Positions 41,462-51,227 of a stretch of DNA of 64,000 nucleotides are shown here, one piece after another. Under the pieces are notes generated by a model. The model was given only the letters and a program-made list of their open reading frames with translations. It did not search any database and was not told where the DNA came from. Numbering within the stretch: position 1 is the first letter of the stretch; every line of letters starts with the position of its first letter. The DNA is taken from contig CAVRHY010000011.1 in the NCBI GenBank assembly GCA_963721105.1, forward strand, positions 930,001 through 994,000. The letters run 5' to 3'. This DNA is from Thermohalobaculum sp963721105 (lineage in GTDB: Bacteria > Pseudomonadota > Alphaproteobacteria > Rhodobacterales > Rhodobacteraceae). A program made the position numbers and the translations under genes.

Positions 41462-43497
41462 TCCGCCGGCACCGCCGCCGCCCGGCGCGCCGCGGCGCCG
41501 ACGCGATAGCGCCTGTCGGTCAGGCTGACCAGCCCGCCCAGCGCCATGACCAGCGCGCCCAGCCAGATCCAGGGTGCCAGCGGCTTGACGTAGGTGCGCA
41601 CGGCCCAGGCGCCCGCGGCGTTCTGGTCGCCCAGCACCAGGTAGACGTCGCGGCCGAGCGTGGTGTCGATGGCCGCCTCGGTGGTCGGCATCCGCTGCAC
41701 CGGGTAGATGCGCTTCTCAGGGCACATGTTCGAGACCATCCGCCCGTCCTTCATCAGCCGGAAGCGGCCGAAGATCGTCTCGAAGTTTCGCCGATCGCCC
41801 TTGATGACCGCCTCGAGCGAAGGGCTGCCGCAGTTAACCGCGCCGAAATCGGCGCCGACAGGAAGCCGGTCGACCGCATCGAAGACGATCTCGTAGCCGC
41901 CGATGGCGATCGTGTCGCCGGGCTCCGCCAGCCGGATGTCCTCGACCTGCCAGGCGCTGACCGCAGCGATTCCCATGACGCTGAGGCCGAGCCCCGAATG
42001 CGCCAGGAACTTGCCCCAGTCGGCGCGCGGCAGCCCGGCCAGCCGGCCGGGGATCTGCCCGGCCGGCACGCGGCCGAACCCGGCGCGCTCGGCCAGGTCG
42101 ACCAGCGAGCCGAGGATCAGCCAGGCCGCCAGCGCGATGCCGACCGGCGCCAGCAGCGCCATGCCCGTCTGCAGGCCGAGGACGATGCCGCCGACGGCCA
42201 GCGCGCCGCCCGCCGCCCACCAGAGCCGCGTCATCACCTTGGCCGCGTCGCCCCGCTTCCACGGCAACAGCGCGCCGATCGGCAGCGCGATGAACAGCAG
42301 CACCATGAAGGGCGTGAAGGTCAGGTCGAAGAACGGCTTGCCGACCGAGATCTTCGCCCCGTCGAAGAACTCGCGCACCAGGGGCGCCAGCGTGCCGGTG
42401 AAGACGACGGCGCAGGCGACCACCAGCAGCAGGTTGTTCAGGATCAACGCACCCTCGCGGCTTATCGGCTGGAACACGCCCTCCGAGCGCATCGCCGAGG
42501 CGCGCCACGCGAACAGTCCCAGCGGCCCGATGATCGCGCCGCACAGGATCGCCAGGATGAAGATGCCGCGTTCCGGGTCGTTGGCAAAGGCGTGCACCGA
42601 GGTGATCACGCCCGAGCGCACCAGGAACGTGCCGATCAGCGACAGCGAGAAGGCGAAGATCGCCAGCAGGATCGTCCACGCCTTAAGCGCCGAGCGCTTC
42701 TCGACGACGATGGCCGAGTGCAAGAGCGCGCCGGCGATCAGCCAGGGCATGAAGGAGGCGTTCTCGACCGGGTCCCAGAACCACCAGCCGCCCCAGCCGA
42801 GCTCGTAGTAGGCCCAGTATGACCCCAGCGCGATGCCGATGGTCAGCGCGATCCAGGCGGCCAGCGTCCAGGGCCGCACCCAGCGTGCCCAGGCGGCGTC
42901 GACCCGGCCCTCGATCAGCGCGGCGCAGGCGAACGAGAACGCCATGCTCAAGCCCACATAGCCCAGATACAGGAACGGCGGATGCACCGCCAAACCGATG
43001 TCCTGCAGCAGCGGGTTCAGGTCGTTGCCGTCGGGCGCGGCCGGCAGCAGCCGCTCGAACGGGTTCGAGGTGAACAGGATGAAGGCGAAGAACGCCGCCC
43101 CGATCATCGATTGCACGGCCAGCGCGCGGGCCTTCAGCCCCAGCGGCAGCTCGCGCCCGAAGCCCGCCACCAGCGCCCCGAAGAACGTCAGGATCAGCAC
43201 CCAGAGGAGCATCGAGCCCTCGTGGTTCCCCCAGGTCGCCGTGAACTTGTAGAGCGGCGGCATCATCGAGTTCGAATGCTCGGCGACCAGCAGCACCGAG
43301 AAGTCCGAGGTGACGAAGGCATGCACCAGCGCCGCGAAGGCCAGCCCGACCAGCAGGAACTGCAACAGCGCCGCGGGCGTCGCCACGCGCATCCAGTCCG
43401 ACCAGCCGCGCGCGGCTCCGACCAGCGGCACGGTCATCTGGACCAGCGCCACCGCGAAGGCCAGCGCCAGCGCGAAATGTCCAAGCTCGGCGATCAT
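41458..43497 (-). CDS. ccmF: Cytochrome c haem lyase subunit CcmF
   Basis: The 679-residue integral membrane protein has about fifteen helices. It has the WWD domain (GWGGWWFWDPVENASFMPWL), the early TWGNHEGSMLLWVLIL motif and paired haem-ligand histidines. The periplasmic C-terminal domain contains YPVQRMPTTEAAIDT. With CcmH it transfers haem from CcmE to apocytochromes such as CcoO and CcoP encoded next door. AAAGGGG precedes the ATG at 43497. It overlaps ccmH directly; ccmE and ccmG, which usually flank ccmF, are not in this window. Confidence 0.96.
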   Translation of the reverse strand: MIAELGHFALALAFAVALVQMTVPLVGAARGWSDWMRVATPAALLQFLLVGLAFAALVHAFVTSDFSVLLVAEHSNSMMPPLYKFTATWGNHEGSMLLWVLILTFFGALVAGFGRELPLGLKARALAVQSMIGAAFFAFILFTSNPFERLLPAAPDGNDLNPLLQDIGLAVHPPFLYLGYVGLSMAFSFACAALIEGRVDAAWARWVRPWTLAAWIALTIGIALGSYWAYYELGWGGWWFWDPVENASFMPWLIAGALLHSAIVVEKRSALKAWTILLAIFAFSLSLIGTFLVRSGVITSVHAFANDPERGIFILAILCGAIIGPLGLFAWRASAMRSEGVFQPISREGALILNNLLLVVACAVVFTGTLAPLVREFFDGAKISVGKPFFDLTFTPFMVLLFIALPIGALLPWKRGDAAKVMTRLWWAAGGALAVGGIVLGLQTGMALLAPVGIALAAWLILGSLVDLAERAGFGRVPAGQIPGRLAGLPRADWGKFLAHSGLGLSVMGIAAVSAWQVEDIRLAEPGDTIAIGGYEIVFDAVDRLPVGADFGAVNCGSPSLEAVIKGDRRNFETIFGRFRLMKDGRMVSNMCPEKRIYPVQRMPTTEAAIDTTLGRDVYLVLGDQNAAGAWAVRTYVKPLAPWIWLGALVMALGGLVSLTDRRYRVGAAARRAAAVPAE

Positions 43498-43599
43498 GGA
43501 AAGCCCCTTTCGACCGGGCCGGCATCCTGCCCCGAGCCGGGAGAGGGGCGCAAGGTGCCGCCATGTCACAGAGGTGGCGCGGCCCGCGGCGGATCGGTC

Positions 43600-44379
43600 T
43601 CAGCAGGCGGGCAGGAAGGGCTCGATCGCGACGCCCTCGGGCGTCACCGTCGCGAAGCTGCCGGGCGGGATGGCGATCCAGCCGTCCTCGCCGGTCTCCA
43701 GCGGCTCGGAGACCACCGCCCAGCCGGCCCCGGCCCGGGCCCGGCGATGGTAGAGGGTGGGCGCGTGCTGGTCGGAGGCATAGCGCGCCGCGTAGAGCCG
43801 GTCGCCGTCGGTCATCGCCACGGTCATGCGCATGTGCGGCGTGATGCCCGAGTCGCGGCTGAGCCGCTCGAGCCGGCCGGTCGCCCGCTCGAGCGCGGCC
43901 TTCGGGTCGTCCTCGATCCCGTCGCCCAGCGCCATCAGGAATATCGCTTCGGAATCGGTCGTGCCGTGCCGGTGGCCGTAGCAAGTCTCGGGGATCAGCA
44001 TGTCGACGGCGCGGCGGAAGCGGTCGTAGCCGCCGGCCTGGCCGTTGTGCATGAAGCTCCAGCGGCCGACCGTGAAGGGGTGGCAGTTTGTGCGGCTGGT
44101 GGCGGTGCCGGTCGAGGCGCGGACATGGGCGAGGAACAGGTGCGACCGGACCTGGTGCGCGAGGCTGCGCAGGTTCGGGTCCGACCAGGCCGGCAGCACG
44201 TCGCGGTAGAGGCCCGGCACCTCGCGCTCGCCGTACCAGGCGAGCCCGAAGCCGTCGCCGTTAGTCTCGGACTTCGACTCGCGGGCGCGCAGTGACTGGC
44301 GCATCAGCGATTGGCCGGGCGACGAGATCAGCTCCTCGAGGTAGATCGGTTCCCCGACATAGGCGGCCCAGCGGCACAT
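43600..44379 (-). CDS. Class II glutamine amidotransferase (EgtC/YafJ-like)
   Basis: The 259-residue Ntn-type amidotransferase begins MCRWAAYVGEPIYLEELI; after Met removal Cys2 is the nucleophile. Conserved NGDGFGLAWYGE, LAHVRASTGTATSRTNCHPF and FMHNGQAGGYDRFRR are the glutaminase-site segments. Stand-alone proteins of this kind include EgtC (ergothioneine pathway gamma-glutamyl hydrolase) and YafJ of unknown function. No other egt gene is visible here, so the broader name is safer. Confidence 0.9.
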   Translation of the reverse strand: MCRWAAYVGEPIYLEELISSPGQSLMRQSLRARESKSETNGDGFGLAWYGEREVPGLYRDVLPAWSDPNLRSLAHQVRSHLFLAHVRASTGTATSRTNCHPFTVGRWSFMHNGQAGGYDRFRRAVDMLIPETCYGHRHGTTDSEAIFLMALGDGIEDDPKAALERATGRLERLSRDSGITPHMRMTVAMTDGDRLYAARYASDQHAPTLYHRRARAGAGWAVVSEPLETGEDGWIAIPPGSFATVTPEGVAIEPFLPAC

Positions 44380-44417
44380 GCGGGTGACCCTCCGGCCCGG
44401 CCGACCGTCGGCCGGGA

Positions 44418-44634
44418 TCAGCGGCCGCGATTATGGGTCCGGGCGTAGAGCCGCGCAACGATTGTCGACGCGGTGCGCTCGTAGGTGAATGGCAGCACCG
44501 CGTGGCAGAGCGCCGCCGCCGCGGCCAAGCGCGAGCTGGCCCGAGAACGAGAGCGCGAAGCGGAAATGCTCGAGGTAGCTCTCGTCGACGGCGCGGGGGT
44601 GGGTCAGGAAGAGGCGGTTCAGGAAGGTGGTCAT
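44418..44634 (-). CDS. Small DUF6356-type membrane protein (one frameshift)
   Basis: The product is about 72 residues when one indel in a GCC repeat near 44520 is corrected. It reads MTTFLNRLFLTHPRAVDESY, LEHFRFALSFSGQLA, then in the next frame LAAAAALCHAVLPFTYERTA and STIVARLYARTHNRGR. The 'LF--HP--V-E-Y--H--FA' opening and 'HA--PF--E-TAS' second half are the DUF6356 pattern, a short protein with one or two membrane helices and unknown function. It lies 38 bases upstream of the amidotransferase gene on the same strand. Confidence 0.65.
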
Positions 44635-44760
44635 GGGGCGCTCCATCGGGGCGTGCTGCATCGAATTCGCGGACATCATGCTGCGGTTCGCGCGAAAGAA
44701 GTTCCCTGTTTCGGGGCAGGATCGGTTGATTCCGGGAAGTTCTCCCGTATCCATGGGCAA

Positions 44761-45228
44761 ATGATCGACATCGATCCCATCGACCGGCAAATCCTCGCCG
44801 CCCTGCAACGCGATGCCGGGCGCTCGATCGAGTCGCTGGGTGAGGAGATCGGGCTGTCGCGCAATGCCTGCTGGCGGCGCATCAAGCGGCTGGAGGAGAC
44901 CGGCGTCATCCGCGCCCGCGTCGCGCTCTGCGATGCCGGGGCGCTGGGGCTGGGGCTGACGGTCTTCATCGCGGTCAGGACCGACCGGCACGATCCCGAC
45001 TGGCTCGACCAGTTCACCCGCGCCATGGCGACGATGCCCGAGATCCTCGGCGCCTACAGGACGGCGGGCGATCTCGACTACCTGCTGCGCGCCCGGGTCG
45101 CCGACGTCGCGGCCTATGACCGGCTCTACCAGAAGCTGATCCGCAAGGTGCCGCTCAAGGACATCTCGGCCAGCTTCGTGATGGAGGAGATCAAGGAGAC
45201 GACCGCGCTGCCGGTGCTCGAGATCTGA
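44761..45228 (+). CDS. Lrp/AsnC-family transcriptional regulator
   Basis: This 155-residue regulator has an N-terminal HTH (IDPIDRQILAALQRDAGRSI ... LGEEIGLSRNACWRRIKRLE) and a C-terminal RAM/AsnC ligand-binding domain (LGAYRTAGDLDYLLRARVAD, then FVMEEIKETTALPV). Members usually sense amino acids and control nearby metabolism. It is divergent from the DUF6356/amidotransferase pair by 126 bases. The ligand is unknown. Confidence 0.93.
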   Translation: MIDIDPIDRQILAALQRDAGRSIESLGEEIGLSRNACWRRIKRLEETGVIRARVALCDAGALGLGLTVFIAVRTDRHDPDWLDQFTRAMATMPEILGAYRTAGDLDYLLRARVADVAAYDRLYQKLIRKVPLKDISASFVMEEIKETTALPVLEI

Positions 45229-45362
45229 CGCGCCGGCTCCGCCCGCCGGCGCGTCGGTGGGGCAGGATGTCGCGTCTCGGCACCTGGCGCGTCGGCTCCG
45301 GCACATTCACGCGCGCTGGCATCATATATGCCTCGGACCATGACAGGCAGATGGAACATCGG

Positions 45363-47404
45363 ATGAGCTCGAACGACCCGCTGGTCATCTTCACGCCCTC
45401 GGGCAAGCGCGGCCGCGTGCCGGCCGGCACGCCCGTGCTGACCGCGGCGCGCCAGCTGGGCGTCGACCTCGACTCGGTCTGCGGCGGGCGGGGCATCTGC
45501 TCGCGCTGCCAGATCACGCCGGCCTATGGCGAGTTCCCCAAGCACGGGGTGACCGTGGCGCCGGACGCGCTGAGCGAGTGGAACGCGGTCGAGGAGCGCT
45601 ACAAGTCCAAGCGCGGCCTGATCGAGGGCCGCCGCCTCGGCTGCCAGGCGACGATCCAGCACGACGTGCTGATCGACGTGCCGCCGGAAAGCCAGGTTCA
45701 CAAGCAGCTGGTCCGCAAGCGCGCCGAGGCGCGCGAGATCGTCATGGACCCGGCGACGCGGCTCTACTACGTCGAGGTGACCGAGCCCGACATGGCGAAC
45801 CCCAAGGGCGACCTCGAGCGCCTGCTCGACGCGCTCTGGGACCAGTGGCAGCTTGCCAACGTCATCGGCGACCTGCGCACGCTGCAGGATGCTCCAGCCG
45901 GCGCTGCGCGAGGGGAACTGGAAGGTCACCTGCGCCGTCTATGTCGGCCGCGGGCGGGCCGAGGCGCGGATCGTCCAGGTCTGGCCGGGCTTCTACGAAG
46001 GGCACATCTACGGCGTCGCCGTGGATGTCGGCTCGACCACCATCGCCTGCCACCTCTGCGATCTCGTTTCGGGCGAGGTGAAGGCGTCCGCCGGCATCAT
46101 GAACCCGCAGATCCGCTTCGGCGAGGACCTGATGAGCCGGGTCAGCTACTCGATGATGAATCCGACCGGCGCCGCCGAGATGACCCGCGCCGTGCGAGAG
46201 GCGCTGAACGCGCTGATCGGCCAGGTCGCCGCCGAGGCGCGCATCGACCGCACCGAGGTGCTGGAGGGCGTGCTGGTCGGCAACCCGGTCATGCACCACC
46301 TGTTCCTCGGCATCGATCCCAAGGAACTGGGCTGGGCGCCCTTCGCGCTCGCCTCCTCGGACAGCCTGACGCTCTGGGCGTCCGAGATCGACCTGCGGAT
46401 GCACCCGGACGCGCGCATCTACGTGCTGCCCTGCATCGCCGGCCATGTCGGCGCCGACGCCGCCGCCGTGATGCTGTCCGAGGCGCCGCACCGGCAGGAC
46501 GAGATGATGCTGGTCGTCGACGTCGGCACCAACGCCGAGATCGTGCTTGGCAACCGCGAGCGCGTGCTTGCCTGCTCGTCGCCGACGGGACCCGCCTTCG
46601 AGGGCGCGCAGATCTCCAGCGGCCAGCGCGCCGCGCCGGGCGCCATCGAGCGCGTCCGCATCGACCCGGCGACGCGCGAGCCGCGCTTCCGCGTCATCGG
46701 CTCGGACCTCTGGTCGAACGACCCGGCCTTCGGCGCCGAGAGCGCGCGCGGGGTCACCGGCATCTGCGGCTCGGGCATCATCGAGGTGATCGCCGAGATG
46801 CGCCTCGCCGGCCTGGTGAACGAGGACGGCGTCATCCTGCCGCGCGCCGCCACCGGCTCCGAGCGCGTCGTCGAGGAGGGCCGGACGTGGTCCTACGTCC
46901 TGCATGACGGCCGGGCCAAGGGCGGGCCGCTGATCACCGTCACGCAGGCCGACGTGCGCGCCATCCAGCTCGCCAAGGCGGCGCTCTACGCCGGCGCGCG
47001 GCTGCTGATGGACCGGATGGGCGTCGAGACGGTCGAGCGCATCGTGCTGGCCGGCGCCTTCGGCGCGCACATCTCTCCCCTGCACGCCATGGTGCTGGGC
47101 ATGATCCCCGACTGCCCGCTGGACAAGGTCGCGTCCGCCGGCAACGCCGCCGGCACGGGCGCGCGCATCGCGCTGCTGAACTCGGCGGCGCGGCGCGAGA
47201 TCGAGCACATCGTGCGCACCGTCGAGAAGGTCGAGACCGCCGTCGAGCCGAAGTTCCAGCAGCACTTCGTCGAGGCCATCGCCATCCCGCACAAGACGGC
47301 GACCTACCCGAACCTCGCCGGCCACGTCACCATCCCCGACACGCCCGCCGCCGAGACTCCCGGCGAGGGCGAGGGCGCGCAGGCGAAGACGGCGGCGGGG
47401 GTAG
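45363..47404 (+). CDS. RACo-like ASKHA protein with [2Fe-2S] domain (frameshifted)
   Basis: This about 680-residue protein resembles reductive activators of corrinoid enzymes, which return inactive Co(II) corrinoid to Co(I) using ATP. An N-terminal ferredoxin-like domain has DSVCGGRGICSRCQI and RRLGCQA. A linker follows, then after a frame change near 45895 the ASKHA domain (VAVDVGSTTIACHLCDL, MLVVDVGTNAEIVLGNRE, GVTGICGSGIIEVIAEMRLA and AGAFGAHISPLHAMVLGMIP). A second shift near the end gives an Arg-rich tail (GARRRRRRRG) to the TAG at 47402. Such genes accompany MttB-type methyltransferases in alphaproteobacteria. Folate and methyl-transfer genes occur at 52.8-55.3 kb here. Confidence 0.88.
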
Positions 47405-47456
47405 GCTTCGCTCCGCAAGGTCGACTGGCCGCCTCCTCTGCGGCTACCATGCCGGA

Positions 47457-47866
47457 ATGGACACGCCGGCAACGCCAGCGACTCGGCCCCGGCGAACGCG
47501 GCCGCCCGGACCAAGCGGGAGAAATATGGTGCCGAGGGCCTCCGCGCCATCGCCGAGAAAGCCTACCGCACCCGGCTCGAACGCCACGAAAAGCGCCTGA
47601 CCGCGCTGGAGACGCACCTTGCCATGTCGGCGGCCGGGGCGCAGGCGCGGGCCCGCCGCCGAGGCCTCGAATGCCACGAGGACATCATCGGCTGGGCCCT
47701 CGCGACACTGGAGGCGCAACGCTATCGCTGCGCGATCAGCGGCGTCGGTCCTCCGGCTGGACCGGATGGGGCACGGACGAGCGCCCCGCCCATTCGCCCC
47801 CAGCATCGACCGCATCGACGCGACGCGCGGCTACACGGCGGACAATATCCGCATGCATCTCTGGCC
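47457..47866 (+). pseudogene. HNH-endonuclease-like small protein, broken and truncated
   Basis: Assembled over at least two frame changes, this reads ANAAARTKREKYGAEGLRAI, then AEKAYRTRLERHEKRL, DIIGWALATLEAQRYRCAIS, and PSIDRIDATRGYTADNIR. The 'RC-ISG ... S-DRID---GYT--N-R' arrangement is the HNH pattern of small phage- or genome-encoded nucleases. The usual C terminus is missing: immediately after NIRMHLW the opposite strand becomes the HTH of an ArsR protein. The start could be ATG 47457 or 47449. Whether the break is biological or an assembly junction is unclear. Confidence 0.6.
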
Positions 47867-48021
47867 GAGCACCTTGAGGTGGCGCGAACGGCCGGCAGCG
47901 TCATCGCGAGGGCTGGCCAGTTCGCCGACCGTCGCCTCGCCCGCGCTCAGCCGGGCGAGCATTGCCCGCCGTGTCGGGTCGGCCAGTGCGCGAGCGTCAG
48001 GGAGAGCGGGTCCGTCGCCAT
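47831..48021 (-). pseudogene. ArsR-family regulator fragment
   Basis: The ATG at 48021 opens MATDPLSLTL; after a shift the text is ARALADPTRRAMLARLSAGE, ATVGELA and, after a further break, SRHLKVLGQ. This is the winged-helix core of an ArsR repressor, with the dimer and wing regions missing beyond LKVLGQ. There the DNA becomes the 3' end of the HNH ORF on the other strand. A 14-bp palindrome sits just upstream. As printed, the tdh frame runs into this fragment without a stop, giving an apparent Tdh-ArsR fusion that I regard as an artefact of an indel at the tdh stop. Confidence 0.6.
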
Positions 48022-48035
48022 CGTGGTAAACCAAT

Positions 48036-48049
48036 TCGTTAATTAACGA
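48036..48049. promoter_or_regulatory. Palindrome upstream of the ArsR fragment, candidate operator
   Basis: TCGTTAATTAACGA is a perfect 14-bp palindrome 14 bases before the ArsR ATG, in an AT-rich patch (about 48027-48065) that contrasts with the surrounding DNA. Position and symmetry fit an autoregulatory ArsR site. Confidence 0.5.
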
Positions 48050-48149
48050 TACGATTAAATACGATGCTGTCAACCGCGCCGCAAGAGGCTCGGAGGCGCC
48101 GGACGAGCCGGGAAGTTTTGGGAAATGCCCGCCCTCGCGGGGCTCGCGG

Positions 48150-49192
48150 TCACCGTATGCCCAGTCCAGCACCACCTTGCCCGAGTTGCCCGACCGCATC
48201 GCCGCGAATCCGTCCTCGAAGCGGTCGATCGGCAGGCGGTGGGTGATGACGGGCGAGACGTCCAGCCCGCCCTGCACGAAGGCGATCATCTTGTACCAGG
48301 TTTCGAAGATCTCGCGGCCGTAGATGCCCTTCAGCGTCAGCATCTTGAAGATCACCTTGTTCCAGTCGATCTCGAAGGCCGTCGGCGAGATGCCCAGGAT
48401 CGCGACCTTCCCGCCATTGTTCATCACGTCGATCATGTCGCGAAAGGCCGGCGCGGCGCCCGACATCTCCAGCCCGACGTCGAAGCCCTCGCGCATGCCG
48501 ATGCGGGGCATGACGTCGCGCAGCGTCTCGGAGCGGATGTCGACGACGTGCTCGATGCCGATCTTCCGCGCCAGCTCCAGCCGGACGGGGTTGATGTCGG
48601 TGATGACGACCTTCCGCGCCCCCGCCCGCCTGGCCACCATGGCGCCCATGATGCCGATCGGCCCGGCGCCGGTGACCAGCACGTCCTCGCCGACCAGGTC
48701 GAAGCTCAGCGCCGTGTGGACCGCGTTGCCGAACGGGTCGAAGATCGCCGCCATCTCGTCCGGCACGTCGTCGGGGATCGGCACGACGTTCGCCTCGGGC
48801 ACCGAGACGTATTCGGCGAAGGCGCCGGGCCGGTTGACGCCGATGCCCATCGTGTTCCGGCAGAGATGGCCGCGGCCCGCCCGGCAGTTGCGGCAGACAC
48901 CACACGTGACGTGCCCTTCGGCCGAGACGCGCATGCCCCGCGGGTAGCGCACGGCCGCCGAGCCGGTGTCGGCGATTTCGCCCATGAACTCGTGGCCGAC
49001 GACCATCGGTACGGGCACGGTCTTGGCGGCCCAGTCGTCCCAGTTCCAGATGTGGACGTCGGTGCCGCAGATCGCCGATTTCCGCACCCGGATCAGCACC
49101 TCCGTCGGGCCGGGCTCGGGTACCGGCACCGTCTCCATCCAGAGGCCCGGCTCGCGGCGGGCCTTGACCAGCGCCTTCATCCCGTTGGTCAT
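48150..49192 (-). CDS. tdh: L-threonine 3-dehydrogenase
   Basis: This zinc MDR enzyme oxidises threonine to 2-amino-3-ketobutyrate, the substrate of Kbl. Catalytic zinc site SAICGTDVHIWNWD and GHEFMGEIADTGS; structural zinc cysteines in CGVCRNCRAGRGHLC; NAD site VTGAGPIGIMGAMVARRAGA; late VIFKMLTLKGIYGREIFETW. The family C terminus GKVVLDWAYG should end at the TGA at 48150-48152, but a one-base indel makes the frame run on. The start at 49192 overlaps the stop of the preceding small gene by ATGA. Forms the kbl-small ORF-tdh operon. Confidence 0.94.
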
Positions 49193-49391
49193 TTCCGGAT
49201 CCTCGCGGTCCCGTTCCCGTCGACGGCGAGGCTGCCCTTGCCGGCGCCCCGCAGCTCGTCATAGGTCAGCCCGCAGAAGGCGCCGCCGTGGAACACCGGC
49301 CAGAACGTGCCGCCGATCTCGTCCTCGCCGGGGTCGACCTCGGGGACGACCATGACCAGGCCGTTCTCCTCGGTGTAGAACAGCATCGTCG

Positions 49392-49395
<4 letters not shown>
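49189..49395 (-). CDS. Small conserved-looking protein coupled between kbl and tdh
   Basis: This 68-residue protein begins (GTG) MTTMLFYTEENGLVMVVPEV, then DPGEDEIGGTFWPVFHGGAF, CGLTYDELRGAGKGSLAVDG and NGTARIRK. I do not recognise a family. It is acidic with no membrane segment; two short hydrophobic strands and a Gly-rich middle suggest a small beta fold. Its GTG overlaps the kbl stop (GTGA) and its TGA overlaps the tdh start (ATGA). It is therefore translated together with the threonine-degradation enzymes and may be an accessory to them. An internal ATG at 49386 is an alternative start. Confidence 0.7.
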
Positions 49396-50583
<1,188 letters not shown>

Positions 50584-50631
50584 CCTCAGCCTTTCTGCCG
50601 GCGCCGCGCACCGGGCGCGCGGCCTGGGGTC

Positions 50632-50757
50632 ATTCCGCCGCCTCGAGCGCCAGCTCCCGGCCGCGCATCGGCGCCGTGCGATCGGGAAATCCCGGCTGCG
50701 GCCCGTCGAAGGCCGGGAACAGGTCGATCCGATCGCGCCGATCAGGCCGATATGCAT
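50632..50757 (-). other. Possible short ORF upstream of kbl
   Basis: With one indel near 50720, an ATG at 50757 would read MHIGLIGAI and join DLFPAFDGPQPGFPDRTAPM then RGRELALEAAE, ending 48 bases before kbl. The opening resembles the start of aspartate/glutamate racemase-like proteins, but at about 42 residues this would only be a fragment. It may be a remnant, a leader or chance. Confidence 0.25.
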
Positions 50758-50823
50758 CGACGCCTCGCCCCGGAGCCTCCGGTCCAGCTTTGCGGCCGGG
50801 TGGCCGCGCTGACAAGACCGGGC

Positions 50824-51168
50824 TCATCGCCCACCGCCCGCGCAACCGACGCAGCGCACGGTCGTCGGGTCTATTTCCAGCCTCCCCTCGGGGATCTCCT
50901 CGCCGCAGTCCTCGCACCAGCCGAACTCGTCGGTCTCGATGCGCCGGGTTGCGGCCTCGAGCGCGCGCAGGCGGGCGGCGCGGCGGCGCGCCTGCGCTGC
51001 GGCCATTGCCTGCTGCTGCATCGCGTCCATGCGACTGAGCCGGCCGACCGAGGTCTGGTCCAGTTCGACCGGCGCGCGATCGGCCGCGGTGGCGGTTTCG
51101 GCTGCGCGCAGGGTCAATATTTCCTGATGCAAGCGTTCAAGGAATTTCGTGCGGAGAGCGTCATCCAT
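50824..51168 (-). CDS. DksA/TraR-family zinc-finger protein
   Basis: The 114-residue protein has an N-terminal helical region (about 1-75) and a C-terminal C4 zinc finger FGWCEDCGEEIPEGRLEIDP ... RCVGCAGG. It is shorter than DksA and closer to TraR/YbiI-like proteins, which bind the RNA polymerase secondary channel. The coiled-coil tip DxxDxA of DksA is not obvious. It is divergent from cysE with 59 bases between starts. Confidence 0.88.
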   Translation of the reverse strand: MDDALRTKFLERLHQEILTLRAAETATAADRAPVELDQTSVGRLSRMDAMQQQAMAAAQARRRAARLRALEAATRRIETDEFGWCEDCGEEIPEGRLEIDPTTVRCVGCAGGGR

Positions 51169-51227
51169 CCGTGGTATCTGGGTCGCAGGGCATTATGTCT
51201 CAACCGTCACGACCCCAGGAGGACGCC

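Noticed and set aside
43600..44379. Ergothioneine biosynthesis locus based on the EgtC-like protein
   Set aside because: No egtB or egtD homologue is present nearby, so the specific name is not supported.
47831..49192. Tdh-ArsR fusion protein
   Set aside because: The join exists only because the natural tdh stop is one base out of frame; the ArsR part has its own ATG and upstream palindrome.
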